A stretch of 35,363 nucleotides of DNA from CAYNLK01 sp964398055 (GTDB taxonomy: Bacteria > Chloroflexota > Anaerolineae > 4572-78 > J111), in the NCBI GenBank assembly GCA_964398055.1, contig CAYNLK010000061.1, positions 1-35,363 on the forward strand, given 5' to 3'. The notes beneath the pieces are model-generated. The model saw only the letters and a list, made by a program, of their open reading frames with translations, had not been told where the DNA came from and ran no database searches. The position numbers were made by a program, and so were the translations under genes. Position 1 is the first letter of the stretch. Each line of letters opens with the position of its first letter. Positions 21,939 through 31,000 of this stretch are shown one piece after another.

Positions 21939-24752
21939 ATGGAAATACCCATTTTACGTACCAAACTCTACATCCCTCAAACTCAACCAAGGGGATTGAT
22001 TGCTCGCTCTCGCCTAACCCAACGGCTCAACGAGGGATTGGCTCACAAGCTAATTCTTATCTGTGCGCCGGCCGGCTCCGGTAAAACCACCCTGGTGAGT
22101 CAATGGCACAACGAAAGGATGAAGGATGAAGGCGGAAGGCGGAAGGCGGAAGGAAGAAAAAGAAAAACTTCATCCCTCATCCCTCATCCTTTCAAAGTTG
22201 CTTGGCTCTCATTAGATGAAGGGGACAATGACTCGGTCCGTTTCTGGACATATGTTATAGCCGCCCTGGAAACAGTTCATCCTGACCTGGGAGCCAGCTT
22301 GTCTCTCCTTCATTCCCCGCAACCGTCGCCCATCGAGGTAGTATTGACCTTTCTGTTAAATGACCTGGCCACCCTACCCTACCCTTTAATCCTGGTTTTA
22401 GATGATTATCACCTGGTCGAAAACCCAAAAATTCATACCGAACTTACCTTTTTGCTGGACCACCTACCTCCCCGGAGTACTGTCCTTATTACCAGTCGAG
22501 CCGACCCGCCCCTACCCCTGGCGCGCTGGCGGGTCAAGCGGCAGTTGGCCGAGTTACGGGCTGAAGATTTACGCTTTACCCCTGCCGAAGCCGCCCTATT
22601 CTTCAACCAACTGATGGGGCTAGAGCTATCGGCCGAGCAAGTGGCGGCTCTGGAAGTTAAAACCGAGGGCTGGATAGCCGGGCTGCAACTGGCCGCGCTC
22701 TCACTGCAAGACCGGACCGACATCGAAAATTTCATTGCCGCCTTTACCGGCAATCATCGTTATATTTTAGATTATATGACGGAGGAAATCCTGCACCGGC
22801 AGTCCGACAGCGTGCAGACCTTCTTGCTGCAAACCGCCATCCTGGAACGTCTGAGCGGCCCTTTGTGTGATGCCGTGACCGGCCGGAGTGATGGTCAGGC
22901 GGTGCTGGAACAGTTGGCGCGGGCGAATCTGTTTATCATTCCTTTGGATGACCAGGGCCAGTGGTATCGCTACCATCGCCTTTTCGCCGATTTGCTGCGT
23001 CACCACTTACAACAGACGGCCCGCTTTCCTGCTCCATTAGGGAAGGGGATTAAAGCGGACGTGACTGAGCTGCATCGGCGGGCCGCCGCCTGGTATGAAC
23101 AGACCGGCTGGATCGAAGAAGCGATTCAGCATGCTATCTTTGCCCAAGATTTTGAGCGAGTTGGGCGTTTAATTTTGCATCATGCCCCCATGATTATTGA
23201 CCGGGGCGGCGCAGCGCTCTTACTGCGCTGGTTTAAGGCTTTGCCCGAAACTTGGGTGCAGTCCCGGCCCAAACTGGGCTTGCTGCAAGCCTGGTTGCTG
23301 TTCTTAACCGGTCATTTAGAGGAAGTTCAGCGCAAACTGGCGGCGTTGGAAATCACCCTGGGTCTCCCTCAAGCAGCTTCACCCGGCCTTGAAGCAGACG
23401 AGGGGGGTAATAACGATCAAGTGCCAGGTTTACTGGCCGGCTTGCAGGCGCAAATCGCCTTGATCAAGGGTGATCTGCCTCGCGCTATTGCCTTGTCTCA
23501 ACAAGCCCTGACGTATCTTATGGCTGACGAGGTAGGACCACCGGGTGTCATCCTTGGAAATTTGGCCCTGGCCTACTGGATGAACGGTGAACCTGAAAAG
23601 GCCCAGGGAATTTTGTCCAAATTAGGAGCGGAAGGTCCTTCTAATAGCAGTCCGGCTGCCCTGATTGCCCTCAGTCATATGGCTGAATTGAAACGGATGC
23701 AAGGGCAGGATCGGCATGCTTTTTCACTCTATCAGCAGCTTCTGCAACTAACGGCCGAGAAAGAACCTCTGGCGTTATCACCTATAGCCGGGTTAGCCCA
23801 TACCGAGGTGGGCCATCTGCTGTATGAGTGGAATGACTTGGCGGGAGCGGAGGCTCACTTGCGCCAGGGAATCAAACTGGGTAACCAGGGGGCGGGTTTT
23901 CGTCCCTTGATGCTGGGTTACATTGGCTTGTTCTGGGTGCGCCTGGCTCAAGAGAATTTTGATGAGGCGGCGGCGATCATCCAACAGGTCGAGCAACTGA
24001 CCGCAAAAATGGGCGCAGACCATTTAGCTGAAATGACGACGCATATGTGGGCTGATTTATGGCTGGCCCGGAGGGATTTTGAGGCGCTGGCGCAGTGGAT
24101 ACAAGCCAGCAAGTTAACGGTAGAAGATGAATTTGATAATCGCAGCGTCTTCACCTACACCGTTTTCGCTCAAGTTTTGCTGGCCCAGGGCGAGCTATCC
24201 GCGGCGACGTCCTTGTTAGCCCGGCTGCTGGTTTTCTGGGAGTCCGTTAAACAGACCCATAAGGTCATTGAAATTTTGGCCCTGCAAGCTTTGACTTTTC
24301 AAGCCCAACAGAATTTGGATCAGGCTTTGGCTACATTACAACGCGCCCTGATCCTGGCCGAACCGGAAGGTTATATCCGCACTTTTATAGATAATGGACC
24401 GCCAATGGCAGCGTTATTGAAAAGGATAAAGGCTGAAGGCGGAGGGATGAAAGCGTATATTCACAAACTTCTAACTACCTTTGAACAGGATGAAGGCGAG
24501 AAACGCAAGGGTGAAAAAGAAAAACTTCATCCTTCAGTCCTCATCCCTCAGCCGTTAATTGACCCTCTGACTAAGCGTGAATTAGAGGTACTGCAACTTT
24601 TGACAACCGGCCTGTCCGGCTCGGAAATAGCCGATAAACTGGTCATCGCCCGAACGACCCTCAAGTCGCATCTTAGAAATATCTATAACAAACTCGGTGT
24701 AGGCAGCCGCGCTCAAGCGATTGTAAAAGCTAAGGAATTGAATTTGTTTTAG
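21939..24752 (+). CDS. MalT-like LuxR-family transcriptional regulator (ATPase-TPR-HTH)
   Basis: Large STAND-type regulator, about 937 residues. N-terminal ILRTKLYIPQTQP followed by Walker A APAGSGKTTLVSQW, Walker B LILVLDDYHLVENP, a NB-ARC-like and winged region, a TPR-like superhelix, and a C-terminal LuxR HTH (LTKRELEVLQLLTTGLSGSE...KSHLRNIYNKLGV). It would bind ATP and an inducer, oligomerise and activate transcription. The start is uncertain: the frame opens at TTG 21903, with ATGs at 21927 and 21939; the family N-terminus fits 21939. Two in-frame low-complexity inserts, KDEGGRRKAEGRKRK after Walker A and GEKRKGEKEK before the HTH, come from stuttered inverted repeats. The gene follows the two-component system by about 50 bp. 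Confidence 0.9.
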   Translation: MEIPILRTKLYIPQTQPRGLIARSRLTQRLNEGLAHKLILICAPAGSGKTTLVSQWHNERMKDEGGRRKAEGRKRKTSSLIPHPFKVAWLSLDEGDNDSVRFWTYVIAALETVHPDLGASLSLLHSPQPSPIEVVLTFLLNDLATLPYPLILVLDDYHLVENPKIHTELTFLLDHLPPRSTVLITSRADPPLPLARWRVKRQLAELRAEDLRFTPAEAALFFNQLMGLELSAEQVAALEVKTEGWIAGLQLAALSLQDRTDIENFIAAFTGNHRYILDYMTEEILHRQSDSVQTFLLQTAILERLSGPLCDAVTGRSDGQAVLEQLARANLFIIPLDDQGQWYRYHRLFADLLRHHLQQTARFPAPLGKGIKADVTELHRRAAAWYEQTGWIEEAIQHAIFAQDFERVGRLILHHAPMIIDRGGAALLLRWFKALPETWVQSRPKLGLLQAWLLFLTGHLEEVQRKLAALEITLGLPQAASPGLEADEGGNNDQVPGLLAGLQAQIALIKGDLPRAIALSQQALTYLMADEVGPPGVILGNLALAYWMNGEPEKAQGILSKLGAEGPSNSSPAALIALSHMAELKRMQGQDRHAFSLYQQLLQLTAEKEPLALSPIAGLAHTEVGHLLYEWNDLAGAEAHLRQGIKLGNQGAGFRPLMLGYIGLFWVRLAQENFDEAAAIIQQVEQLTAKMGADHLAEMTTHMWADLWLARRDFEALAQWIQASKLTVEDEFDNRSVFTYTVFAQVLLAQGELSAATSLLARLLVFWESVKQTHKVIEILALQALTFQAQQNLDQALATLQRALILAEPEGYIRTFIDNGPPMAALLKRIKAEGGGMKAYIHKLLTTFEQDEGEKRKGEKEKLHPSVLIPQPLIDPLTKRELEVLQLLTTGLSGSEIADKLVIARTTLKSHLRNIYNKLGVGSRAQAIVKAKELNLF
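22113..22193. repeat. In-frame stuttered inverted repeat in the MalT-like gene, copy A
   Basis: Outer arms GAAAGGATGA (22113-22122) and TCATCCTTTC (22184-22193) are perfect 10-bp complements. Between them, repeated GATGAAG and GGCGGAA units face CTTCATCCCTCATCC units. It adds about 25 residues directly after the Walker A strand. Confidence 0.8.
24421..24550. repeat. In-frame stuttered repeat in the MalT-like gene, copy B
   Basis: Purine-rich GGATGAAGGCGAG units (24488 on) face CTTCATCCTTCAGTCC and TCATCC (24525-24546), with a further purine-rich stretch at 24421-24452. The core GAAAAAGAAAAACTTCATCC is shared with copy A. It encodes a charged linker just before the HTH domain. Confidence 0.7.
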
Positions 24753-24782
24753 CCAGATAACCCTGAATAGAGTTGATCTACC

Positions 24783-24817
24783 AGCCGGAGGTGTTATTGT
24801 CCCCCGGCTTTTTATTT
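24783..24817 (+). terminator. Intrinsic terminator after the MalT-like gene
   Basis: AGCCGGAGG pairs with CCCCCGGCT (8 of 9) around a 9-base loop, followed by TTTTATTT. A typical Rho-independent terminator 30 bp after the stop codon. Confidence 0.85.
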
Positions 24818-25050
24818 GTCGCTTGCTCCCTTTTCCTGACCCTCCCGTTTTTGTACTCCTCGAGGGCCAAAGTTTTACTTAGCCCTTTTCCTCAGAATAA
24901 AAAATACTCCTCTTTATCACCCTTTAGGATGGCGAAATCCAAGCCACCTCGTTTTATACTGGAGACCACAATCACGATTGGAATGTGTTAAACCGGAAGT
25001 TAGAACACAATAGGTGAAATCTAAGAATGTTTCCGGCGAGGAATACGTTT
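24818..25050. promoter_or_regulatory. Leader region of the ABC/MarR/RND operon
   Basis: Non-coding, AT-richer than its surroundings. A TATACT at 24955-24960 may be a -10 element with a poor -35. The palindrome CAATC-AC-GATTG at 24969-24980 lies just after it and shares AATCACGATT with the region beside regulatory block copy 1, so it may be a repressor or activator site. The MarR protein of the operon is one possible binder. Confidence 0.45.
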
Positions 25051-26025
25051 ATGAAATATGATCCAACGGCAGCTATTGAGCTTAAAGGACTGACCAAAAT
25101 ATATCACAACGCTGACGGTTCAGCTTTCAAGGCCATCGATAACCTTAACCTGACCATCCGGCGCGGGCAGATCTTTGGCCTGCTGGGGACCGGTGGCGCA
25201 GGTAAAACGACCCTGGTTGAAATAATGAGCGGCTTAATTGCCCCAACCAGCGGCGCAGTCTCTCTGAACGGCCACATCCTATCCCCCCCTGACCAGACCG
25301 CAGCCGATCAGGTAGGGTGGGTTTTGGCCGGCGTAGAGACCATCAACCGGCGGCTGTCCATTTGGGATAATTTTGCTCGCCGGTCTCAAGCCAGGAGTTG
25401 GCCAGAAGAAAAACTCAAGCAACACCTGGCGCGGCTTATGGGTCAGCTTGATTTGGGGGAGTGTCCAGACTGTCCGGTCTACAAGCTGTCTGCCGCTAAG
25501 CAGCGGCTGGTGACCTTTGTCTGCGCCCTTCTGACTGATCCACCCATCGTTATCTTTGATGAACCGTTGGCCGGTCTGGACGATGCAACGGCCCAAATGG
25601 TGAAATATTGGCTAGTCAAACTGGCTGATACCGAGGGTAAAACCGTGATCATCGCCACGCGCCAGCCGGATTTTATTGAGGAACTGGGCAGTGAGGTGGC
25701 TATCATCAACCAAGGACGGCTGGTCATCCAGCAGCCGGTGGCCCAGCTATTGCGGTTACCTCAGGCTACCGTTTATCAAATCACCTTCAAAGGTCATTTA
25801 GATAGACATTGGAGTGACTGGTTCGATAACTTGACCCTCACCCACACCCGGCAGGGCGAAACCCGTCTCTCTGGACCGCTTAGAGACCAGGCGGCGTTAT
25901 ATGGCGTCTTGGCTAAAATCCGTGATCTGGCCCTGCCGTTGTTATCCGTGAGCCGAACTGGGCCCAGCCTGGCCAATGTGATGCAGTTTCTTCAGCCAGA
26001 AGATCTCATGTTGGAGTTGAGCTAA
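25051..26025 (+). CDS. ABC-type ATP-binding protein with degenerate catalytic motifs
   Basis: 324-residue ABC-2-style ATPase. Walker A GTGGAGKTTL is good and Walker B VIFDEPLAGLDD is good, but other key motifs are altered: the signature reads LSAAKQ instead of LSGGQ, the Q-loop Gln is absent (GWVLAGVETINRRLS), and the H-loop His is replaced (IIATRQPDFIEEL, where THxxx is usual). The C-terminal ~90 residues resemble the regulatory tail of these ATPases. The start ATG 25051 has AGGA 8 nt upstream; the ATG at 25027 lacks one. No ABC permease is adjacent; the next gene is MarR, overlapping by one base. It may be a weak ATPase, a regulatory protein, or partner of a permease elsewhere. Confidence 0.85.
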   Translation: MKYDPTAAIELKGLTKIYHNADGSAFKAIDNLNLTIRRGQIFGLLGTGGAGKTTLVEIMSGLIAPTSGAVSLNGHILSPPDQTAADQVGWVLAGVETINRRLSIWDNFARRSQARSWPEEKLKQHLARLMGQLDLGECPDCPVYKLSAAKQRLVTFVCALLTDPPIVIFDEPLAGLDDATAQMVKYWLVKLADTEGKTVIIATRQPDFIEELGSEVAIINQGRLVIQQPVAQLLRLPQATVYQITFKGHLDRHWSDWFDNLTLTHTRQGETRLSGPLRDQAALYGVLAKIRDLALPLLSVSRTGPSLANVMQFLQPEDLMLELS

Positions 26026-26552
26026 TGGGACCAATGCCGCATTCTCGAACAGTCTCACTTGAGGCATTTACCCTTCACCTGGGCCTCTTGGCCTGGCTGA
26101 TCACGCGCCAACTCTCCCAACAATTACGGGATTTCGAGCTAACCCTGCCCCAGTTTGTCGTTCTGATTGCGCTGTCAGGTCAACGCGAATCTTGCTTGAT
26201 GAGCCAGTTAGCTCATCTAACCCGGCAAACTCCGGCCACCCTCACCGGCATCGTTGACCGTCTGGAAAAAGCTGGGCTGGTACAACGGACCGGTAGCAAA
26301 ACCGACCGCAGAATGGTGTTAGTTCAGGCAACTCTGACAGGAATTGACCTGGCCAAACAGATTCAGGCCGAATTTCTGCAAAAAATCAGTTGTCACTTTG
26401 CTTCTCTCACAAATGAAACGCTGTTCACCGTTGAACAAACGCTGCTCTTGGTTTTGGCGGCCTGCACCGAAGAAACCGCTTTCTTATTGCCGGCTATCCT
26501 CAACGACGAGCCACAAAACTTCTTGCTTGCCAAGACCCCTATTCCAACTTGA
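26025..26552 (+). CDS. MarR-family transcriptional regulator
   Basis: 175-residue winged-helix regulator. LTLPQFVVLIALSG, MSQLAHLTRQTPATLTGIVDRLEKAGLVQRTGSKTDRRMVLVQATLTG is the MarR core (helix-turn-helix, then the DRR wing), described here in parts. Such proteins usually repress efflux genes and release DNA on binding small aromatic compounds. It overlaps the ATPase stop by one base (TAATG) and precedes the RND fusion protein by 44 bp, so it probably autoregulates this operon. Confidence 0.92.
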   Translation: MGPMPHSRTVSLEAFTLHLGLLAWLITRQLSQQLRDFELTLPQFVVLIALSGQRESCLMSQLAHLTRQTPATLTGIVDRLEKAGLVQRTGSKTDRRMVLVQATLTGIDLAKQIQAEFLQKISCHFASLTNETLFTVEQTLLLVLAACTEETAFLLPAILNDEPQNFLLAKTPIPT

Positions 26553-26596
26553 GGCCATTCAACAATTTTTAACGTGTATATGGAGGTAAATCTCTA

Positions 26597-28012
26597 ATGA
26601 AAAAGTGTTTGTGCTTAATGCTGCTACCCTTGCTTTGGGGGGCCGCCCTGATGACCACCGCTTGTAGCAGCGGCGGCGCTCAACCCGTGGCCCAGGCCGC
26701 GCCGCCGACAGAGGAGAAAGTTGTGCCGGTGGAAGTAGCCACCGTTCAAACCGGCTCGATGGCATTGGTGTTGGCCTACCCCGGCACCCTGGTACCAAAA
26801 GACAGCGTTGATATTGTGCCCGGCGTATCCGGGCGAATTGCCTCGGTGCTGGTTGAAGTGGGCGATGAAGTTAGAGCCGGCGCCCCGATTGCCGTCATCG
26901 AGGATGGTACCTATCGGTCTCAGCTTAAGCAAGCCGAAGCCGCGCTGACCAGCGCCAACCTGAACCTGGCCAAGATGGGGTTGGGTTCCCGGCCGGAAGA
27001 AATCGCCGCCGCTCAGGCGGCGGTAGACCTGGCCCGGGCCCAATTGAATGACGTAGCCACCATTAGCGATGACGAGCGAACCCAGGCCGCCGCTGCCCTG
27101 GCTCAAACTCAAGCTGCGCTCAAAACAGCCCAAAGCGAGTACGACAAAATTGCCTGGGCCGGCGATGTGGGCACAACTTCACAAGCCCAAAGTTTACAAA
27201 ACGCCACCATCGCCTATCAAAACGCCCTGGCGAGTTACAACCTGGCCGTCAATCCCGGCGATTCAACCCTGGCTCCGCTAATGAACTCGCTGGCCCAGGC
27301 CGAACTGCAGCTGGCCCTGGTCAAAGAACCCTATCGCCAGATAGATTTCGAGTCGGCTCGCGCCGCCATTACCCAGGCCGAGGCGGCCCTGGAGCAGGCC
27401 AATCTCCAACTGGAAGAGGCGGTTATCAAGGCGCCCTTTGACGGCGTGATAGCTGATCTCAACATAAGTACCGGCAGCCGGGTGAGCCAGCAAACGGTGA
27501 CGGCCCGGCTTCTCTCCCGGGATATGGAAGTGAGCCTGAACGTGCCGGAAAGTATGATGAGCCAGGTGAAACAAGGCCAGAGCGCGGCCTTACAAGTGAC
27601 CGCCTATCCCGGCCGGGAGTTTCCCGGCCAGGTCAGCAGCATTGCTCCCACCGTGGCTAAAGATACCCGCACTTTCGAGGTCAAAGTGACCCCGGTCGAT
27701 GAGGACGGTCTGCTCCGCAGCGGGATGTATGCCAATGTCTCGATCCTGGCCGAGGAAAAGGAAAGGACACTAGTGGCGCCTTTGGCAGCCGTGACGATGA
27801 CCCAAGAACAAGCCATCGTATACGTGGTCAAAGATGATAACACCGTGGAACAGCGCACTGTGACCACCGGCTTATCCGATCAGGATCAGATTGAGATCCT
27901 GTCCGGTTTAAAGGCCGGCGACAGAGTGGTGACCGCCGGCCAGGGCAACCTGATCGATGGGGCCAAAGTCAAGCCGAACGATGATGCCGATGATGCCGAC
28001 TATGCCGAATAA
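26597..28012 (+). CDS. RND-type membrane fusion lipoprotein
   Basis: 471-residue periplasmic-adaptor protein of an RND pump. A signal segment with lipobox TTAC (Cys23), lipoyl halves (VSGRIASVLVEVGDEVRAG and IKAPFDGVIADLNISTGSRV), a long coiled-coil hairpin rich in Ala/Gln, a beta-barrel (VTAYPGREFPGQVSSIAP) and the membrane-proximal domain (LVAPLAAVTMTQEQAIVYVV). GGAGG lies 10 nt before ATG. The coiled coil is longer than in AcrA-type proteins and is related to that of the MacAB-like operon fusion protein. Confidence 0.93.
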   Translation: MKKCLCLMLLPLLWGAALMTTACSSGGAQPVAQAAPPTEEKVVPVEVATVQTGSMALVLAYPGTLVPKDSVDIVPGVSGRIASVLVEVGDEVRAGAPIAVIEDGTYRSQLKQAEAALTSANLNLAKMGLGSRPEEIAAAQAAVDLARAQLNDVATISDDERTQAAAALAQTQAALKTAQSEYDKIAWAGDVGTTSQAQSLQNATIAYQNALASYNLAVNPGDSTLAPLMNSLAQAELQLALVKEPYRQIDFESARAAITQAEAALEQANLQLEEAVIKAPFDGVIADLNISTGSRVSQQTVTARLLSRDMEVSLNVPESMMSQVKQGQSAALQVTAYPGREFPGQVSSIAPTVAKDTRTFEVKVTPVDEDGLLRSGMYANVSILAEEKERTLVAPLAAVTMTQEQAIVYVVKDDNTVEQRTVTTGLSDQDQIEILSGLKAGDRVVTAGQGNLIDGAKVKPNDDADDADYAE

Positions 28013-28042
28013 AGCCGCAATTGGAAGGATTTGTAAGATATT

Positions 28043-31000
28043 ATGGACGCATTAACCAGACTATCCATTAAACGGCCCTTGACGATGCTGATGCTAATCG
28101 TCACCATGCTCATTTTGGGCTATCAAGGTTACACCTATCTCAAGCTGGAGCGTTTCCCCAAGACAGACGCTCCCATGGTATCGATATCGGTTACCTATTC
28201 CGGCGCTTCCCCCGAAGATATTGAAGAACAGGTAGTCAAACCGATCGAGGATGCGGTCGCCGGGGTCAGCGGCATCGACGAGATGACCTCCACCTCAACC
28301 GAGGGGGCCGCATCGATCCAGCTCGAGTTTGTGCAAGGCACCGACAACAGCCAGGCGGCCATTGATGTCGAACGCCGGGTCTCATCCGTCAGGTTACCGG
28401 ACGACGCCGATGATCCCACCGTTTCGAAAATGGATATCACCTCAATGCCGATCATGGTGATCACTCTGAATGGGCCGCAGGGCCAGGATGCCCTATACGA
28501 ACTGGCCAATGAAGACCTCAAAACCCGGCTGCAGTCCGTACCCGGCGTTGCCTCGGTCAGTGTCGCCGGCGGGCGCGATCGGGAAATCCAGATCGAAGCC
28601 GACCCGGCCCGGCTGGCCGCCTACAGCCTGACCCTGGGTGAGGTCGAGCAGGCCGTGGCCAACAATAACGTCACCGCCCCGGCCGGCAGTATGGATCAAG
28701 GCCGGCTGAAAAAGAGTCTGCGCGCCGTGGGTGAGTTTACCAGCCTGGCCGACATCAGAAATGTCGTCGTCAAATCGAGCCAGACGGGTGGGCAGGTTTA
28801 CTTGAGCGATATCGCCACCGTCGAGGAAGGTTTTGCCGACAGGAGTGTGATCTATCGCTACAACGGCCTGGATACGGTCAGTGTCAGCGTGACCAAAACG
28901 AGCGACTCGAACACGGTGGAAGTGGCCGACCTGGTCCGTCAGGTGCTGGAGGAGTTCAAAAAGGAGCTGCCATCCGGCGCAACCCTGACCATTACCGATG
29001 ATAGTTCGACCTTTGTGCGCGAATCGGTTTTGGCCGTGGAGGAAGACCTGATCCTGGCTATTCTGGTGACCGGCCTGATCATGCTGATCTTCCTGCACAC
29101 CATCCGCAGTACCTTTATTGTTTTGCTGGCTATTCCCACCTCCTTAGTCACCACCTTCCTGGTGATGTGGATGTTGGACTTCAGCCTGAACCAGTTGACC
29201 CTGCTGGCCATGACCCTGGTGATTGGTATCCTGGTGGATGACTCGATTGTGGTGCTGGAAAATATCGAGCGCCACCTAAAGATGAAAAAACCGGCCAAGC
29301 AGGCCGCCCTGGAAGGCCGGGCCGAAATCGGCTTTGCCGCCCTGGCCATTACCCTGGTCGACGTCGTGGTTTACCTGCCGGTGGCCTTTGTCTCCGGCAT
29401 GATCGGCCAGATGTTCTACCCGTACGCCATTACCATTGTCTCCACTACCCTGCTGTCCCTGTTTGTGGCCTTTACCCTGACCCCGATGCTGGCCGCCTAC
29501 TGGCTCAAGGATGAAACCGCTCCCGAAAAACCGGCGCGCGGCGTGGTCAAAGTCTTTGCCATCCTGCTCAAACCCGTCGAATGGCTCTGGCACAACTTTT
29601 TGCGGCTGTGGGAAGCCGGTTTTGGCTTTTTGACCCGGGCTTATGCCGTTACGCTGCGGCTGTGCCTGCGCAATGCCTTCACCCAGATCCTGGTGGTGTT
29701 GATCTCGGTCGGCGCCCTGGCCGCCGGCATTTTTATGGTGATGAGCGGCATGGTCCGGACCGAATTTATGCCCCAAGAAGATGACGGCTCGATTTCCATC
29801 GCCATTACCATGCCAGCGGGGACCAACCTGGACGCCAGCGACCAGGCCGCTCGCCAGGCCGAGCAGATCGTGCTCGACACCGTCCCGGAACTGGCAAACA
29901 TCCGCACCCAGGTCGGTTCCACTGGCGGAGGTGGCCCCTCGGGCAACCGTAACACGAACAAGGTCGAAATTGACCTGAAACTGATTGACAAAGGCGACCG
30001 GGAGCGCACCACCACCGAGATCGCGGCGGCGCTGCGCCCGGCCCTGGCCGACATTCCCGAGGCCCAGACCGCGGTCACCCTGTCCTCATCAATGGGCGGC
30101 GGTGCGATGAAGCCAATCCAGTTGCGCCTGTCCGGACCCGATCAAAATACCCTGGTCGACCTGGCCGACCAGGTCGCAGCTGTGCTGAAAACCGTCCCCG
30201 GTACCGTGGACATAGAGAATAACGATGCCGCCCGGTCGCCGGAAACCCAGTTTGTGGTTGACCGCTCGCGGGCGGTCGACCTGGGACTTTCCCCGGCAGT
30301 GGTCGCCTCAACCCTGCGCACCGCGGTCAGCGGCAGCACCATCGGTACGTATAGCCCTCCCGGCACCGGCGACGAGGTCGACATCATCCTGCGGCTGCCC
30401 GAAAACGCGCGGGAAGACCAAAACCAACTACTGCAAATGCCGCTGGCTTATAGCGAGGGGCAACAAATCACCCTGGGTCAGGTGGTCGAGGCCCAGGATG
30501 ACCAGAGCGCGGCCAAAATCACCCGGGTCAGTCGGCAGCGTATTCTCACCATTGGGGCAGGGGTTTCGCCCGGTTATGGTTCGGCCGACGTTACGGACGA
30601 CGTTGAAGCGGCTATCAACGAACAGGTTTCTTTTCCGGCCGGCTACAGCTTTGAGTTCTCCGGCATGTCAGGCATGCAGCGCGACTCCTTTAGCCAGTTG
30701 TTCTCGGCGATGGCGTTATCGGGGATCATGATTTATATCCTGCTGGTGGCCTTGTACCAGAGCTGGCTGCAACCCCTGGCGATTATGCTCTCGCTGCCGG
30801 TGACCGTGGTGGGCGCGTTTGCCGGTTTATGGCTGACCAATAACGGCCTCAGCATCTTTTCGCTACTGGGTATGGTCCTGCTGATGGGGATTGTCACCAA
30901 AAATGCCATCCTGATTGTTGACTTTACCAACCAACTACGCCAGGAACAGGGCTATCCGACCAAGAAAGCCCTGGTAGAGGCCGGTCGGCTCCGGCTGCGG

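Noticed and set aside
24773..24991. 72-residue frame after the MalT-like gene
   Set aside because: It begins at the terminator hairpin, has no ribosome site and no recognisable features; more likely leader DNA.
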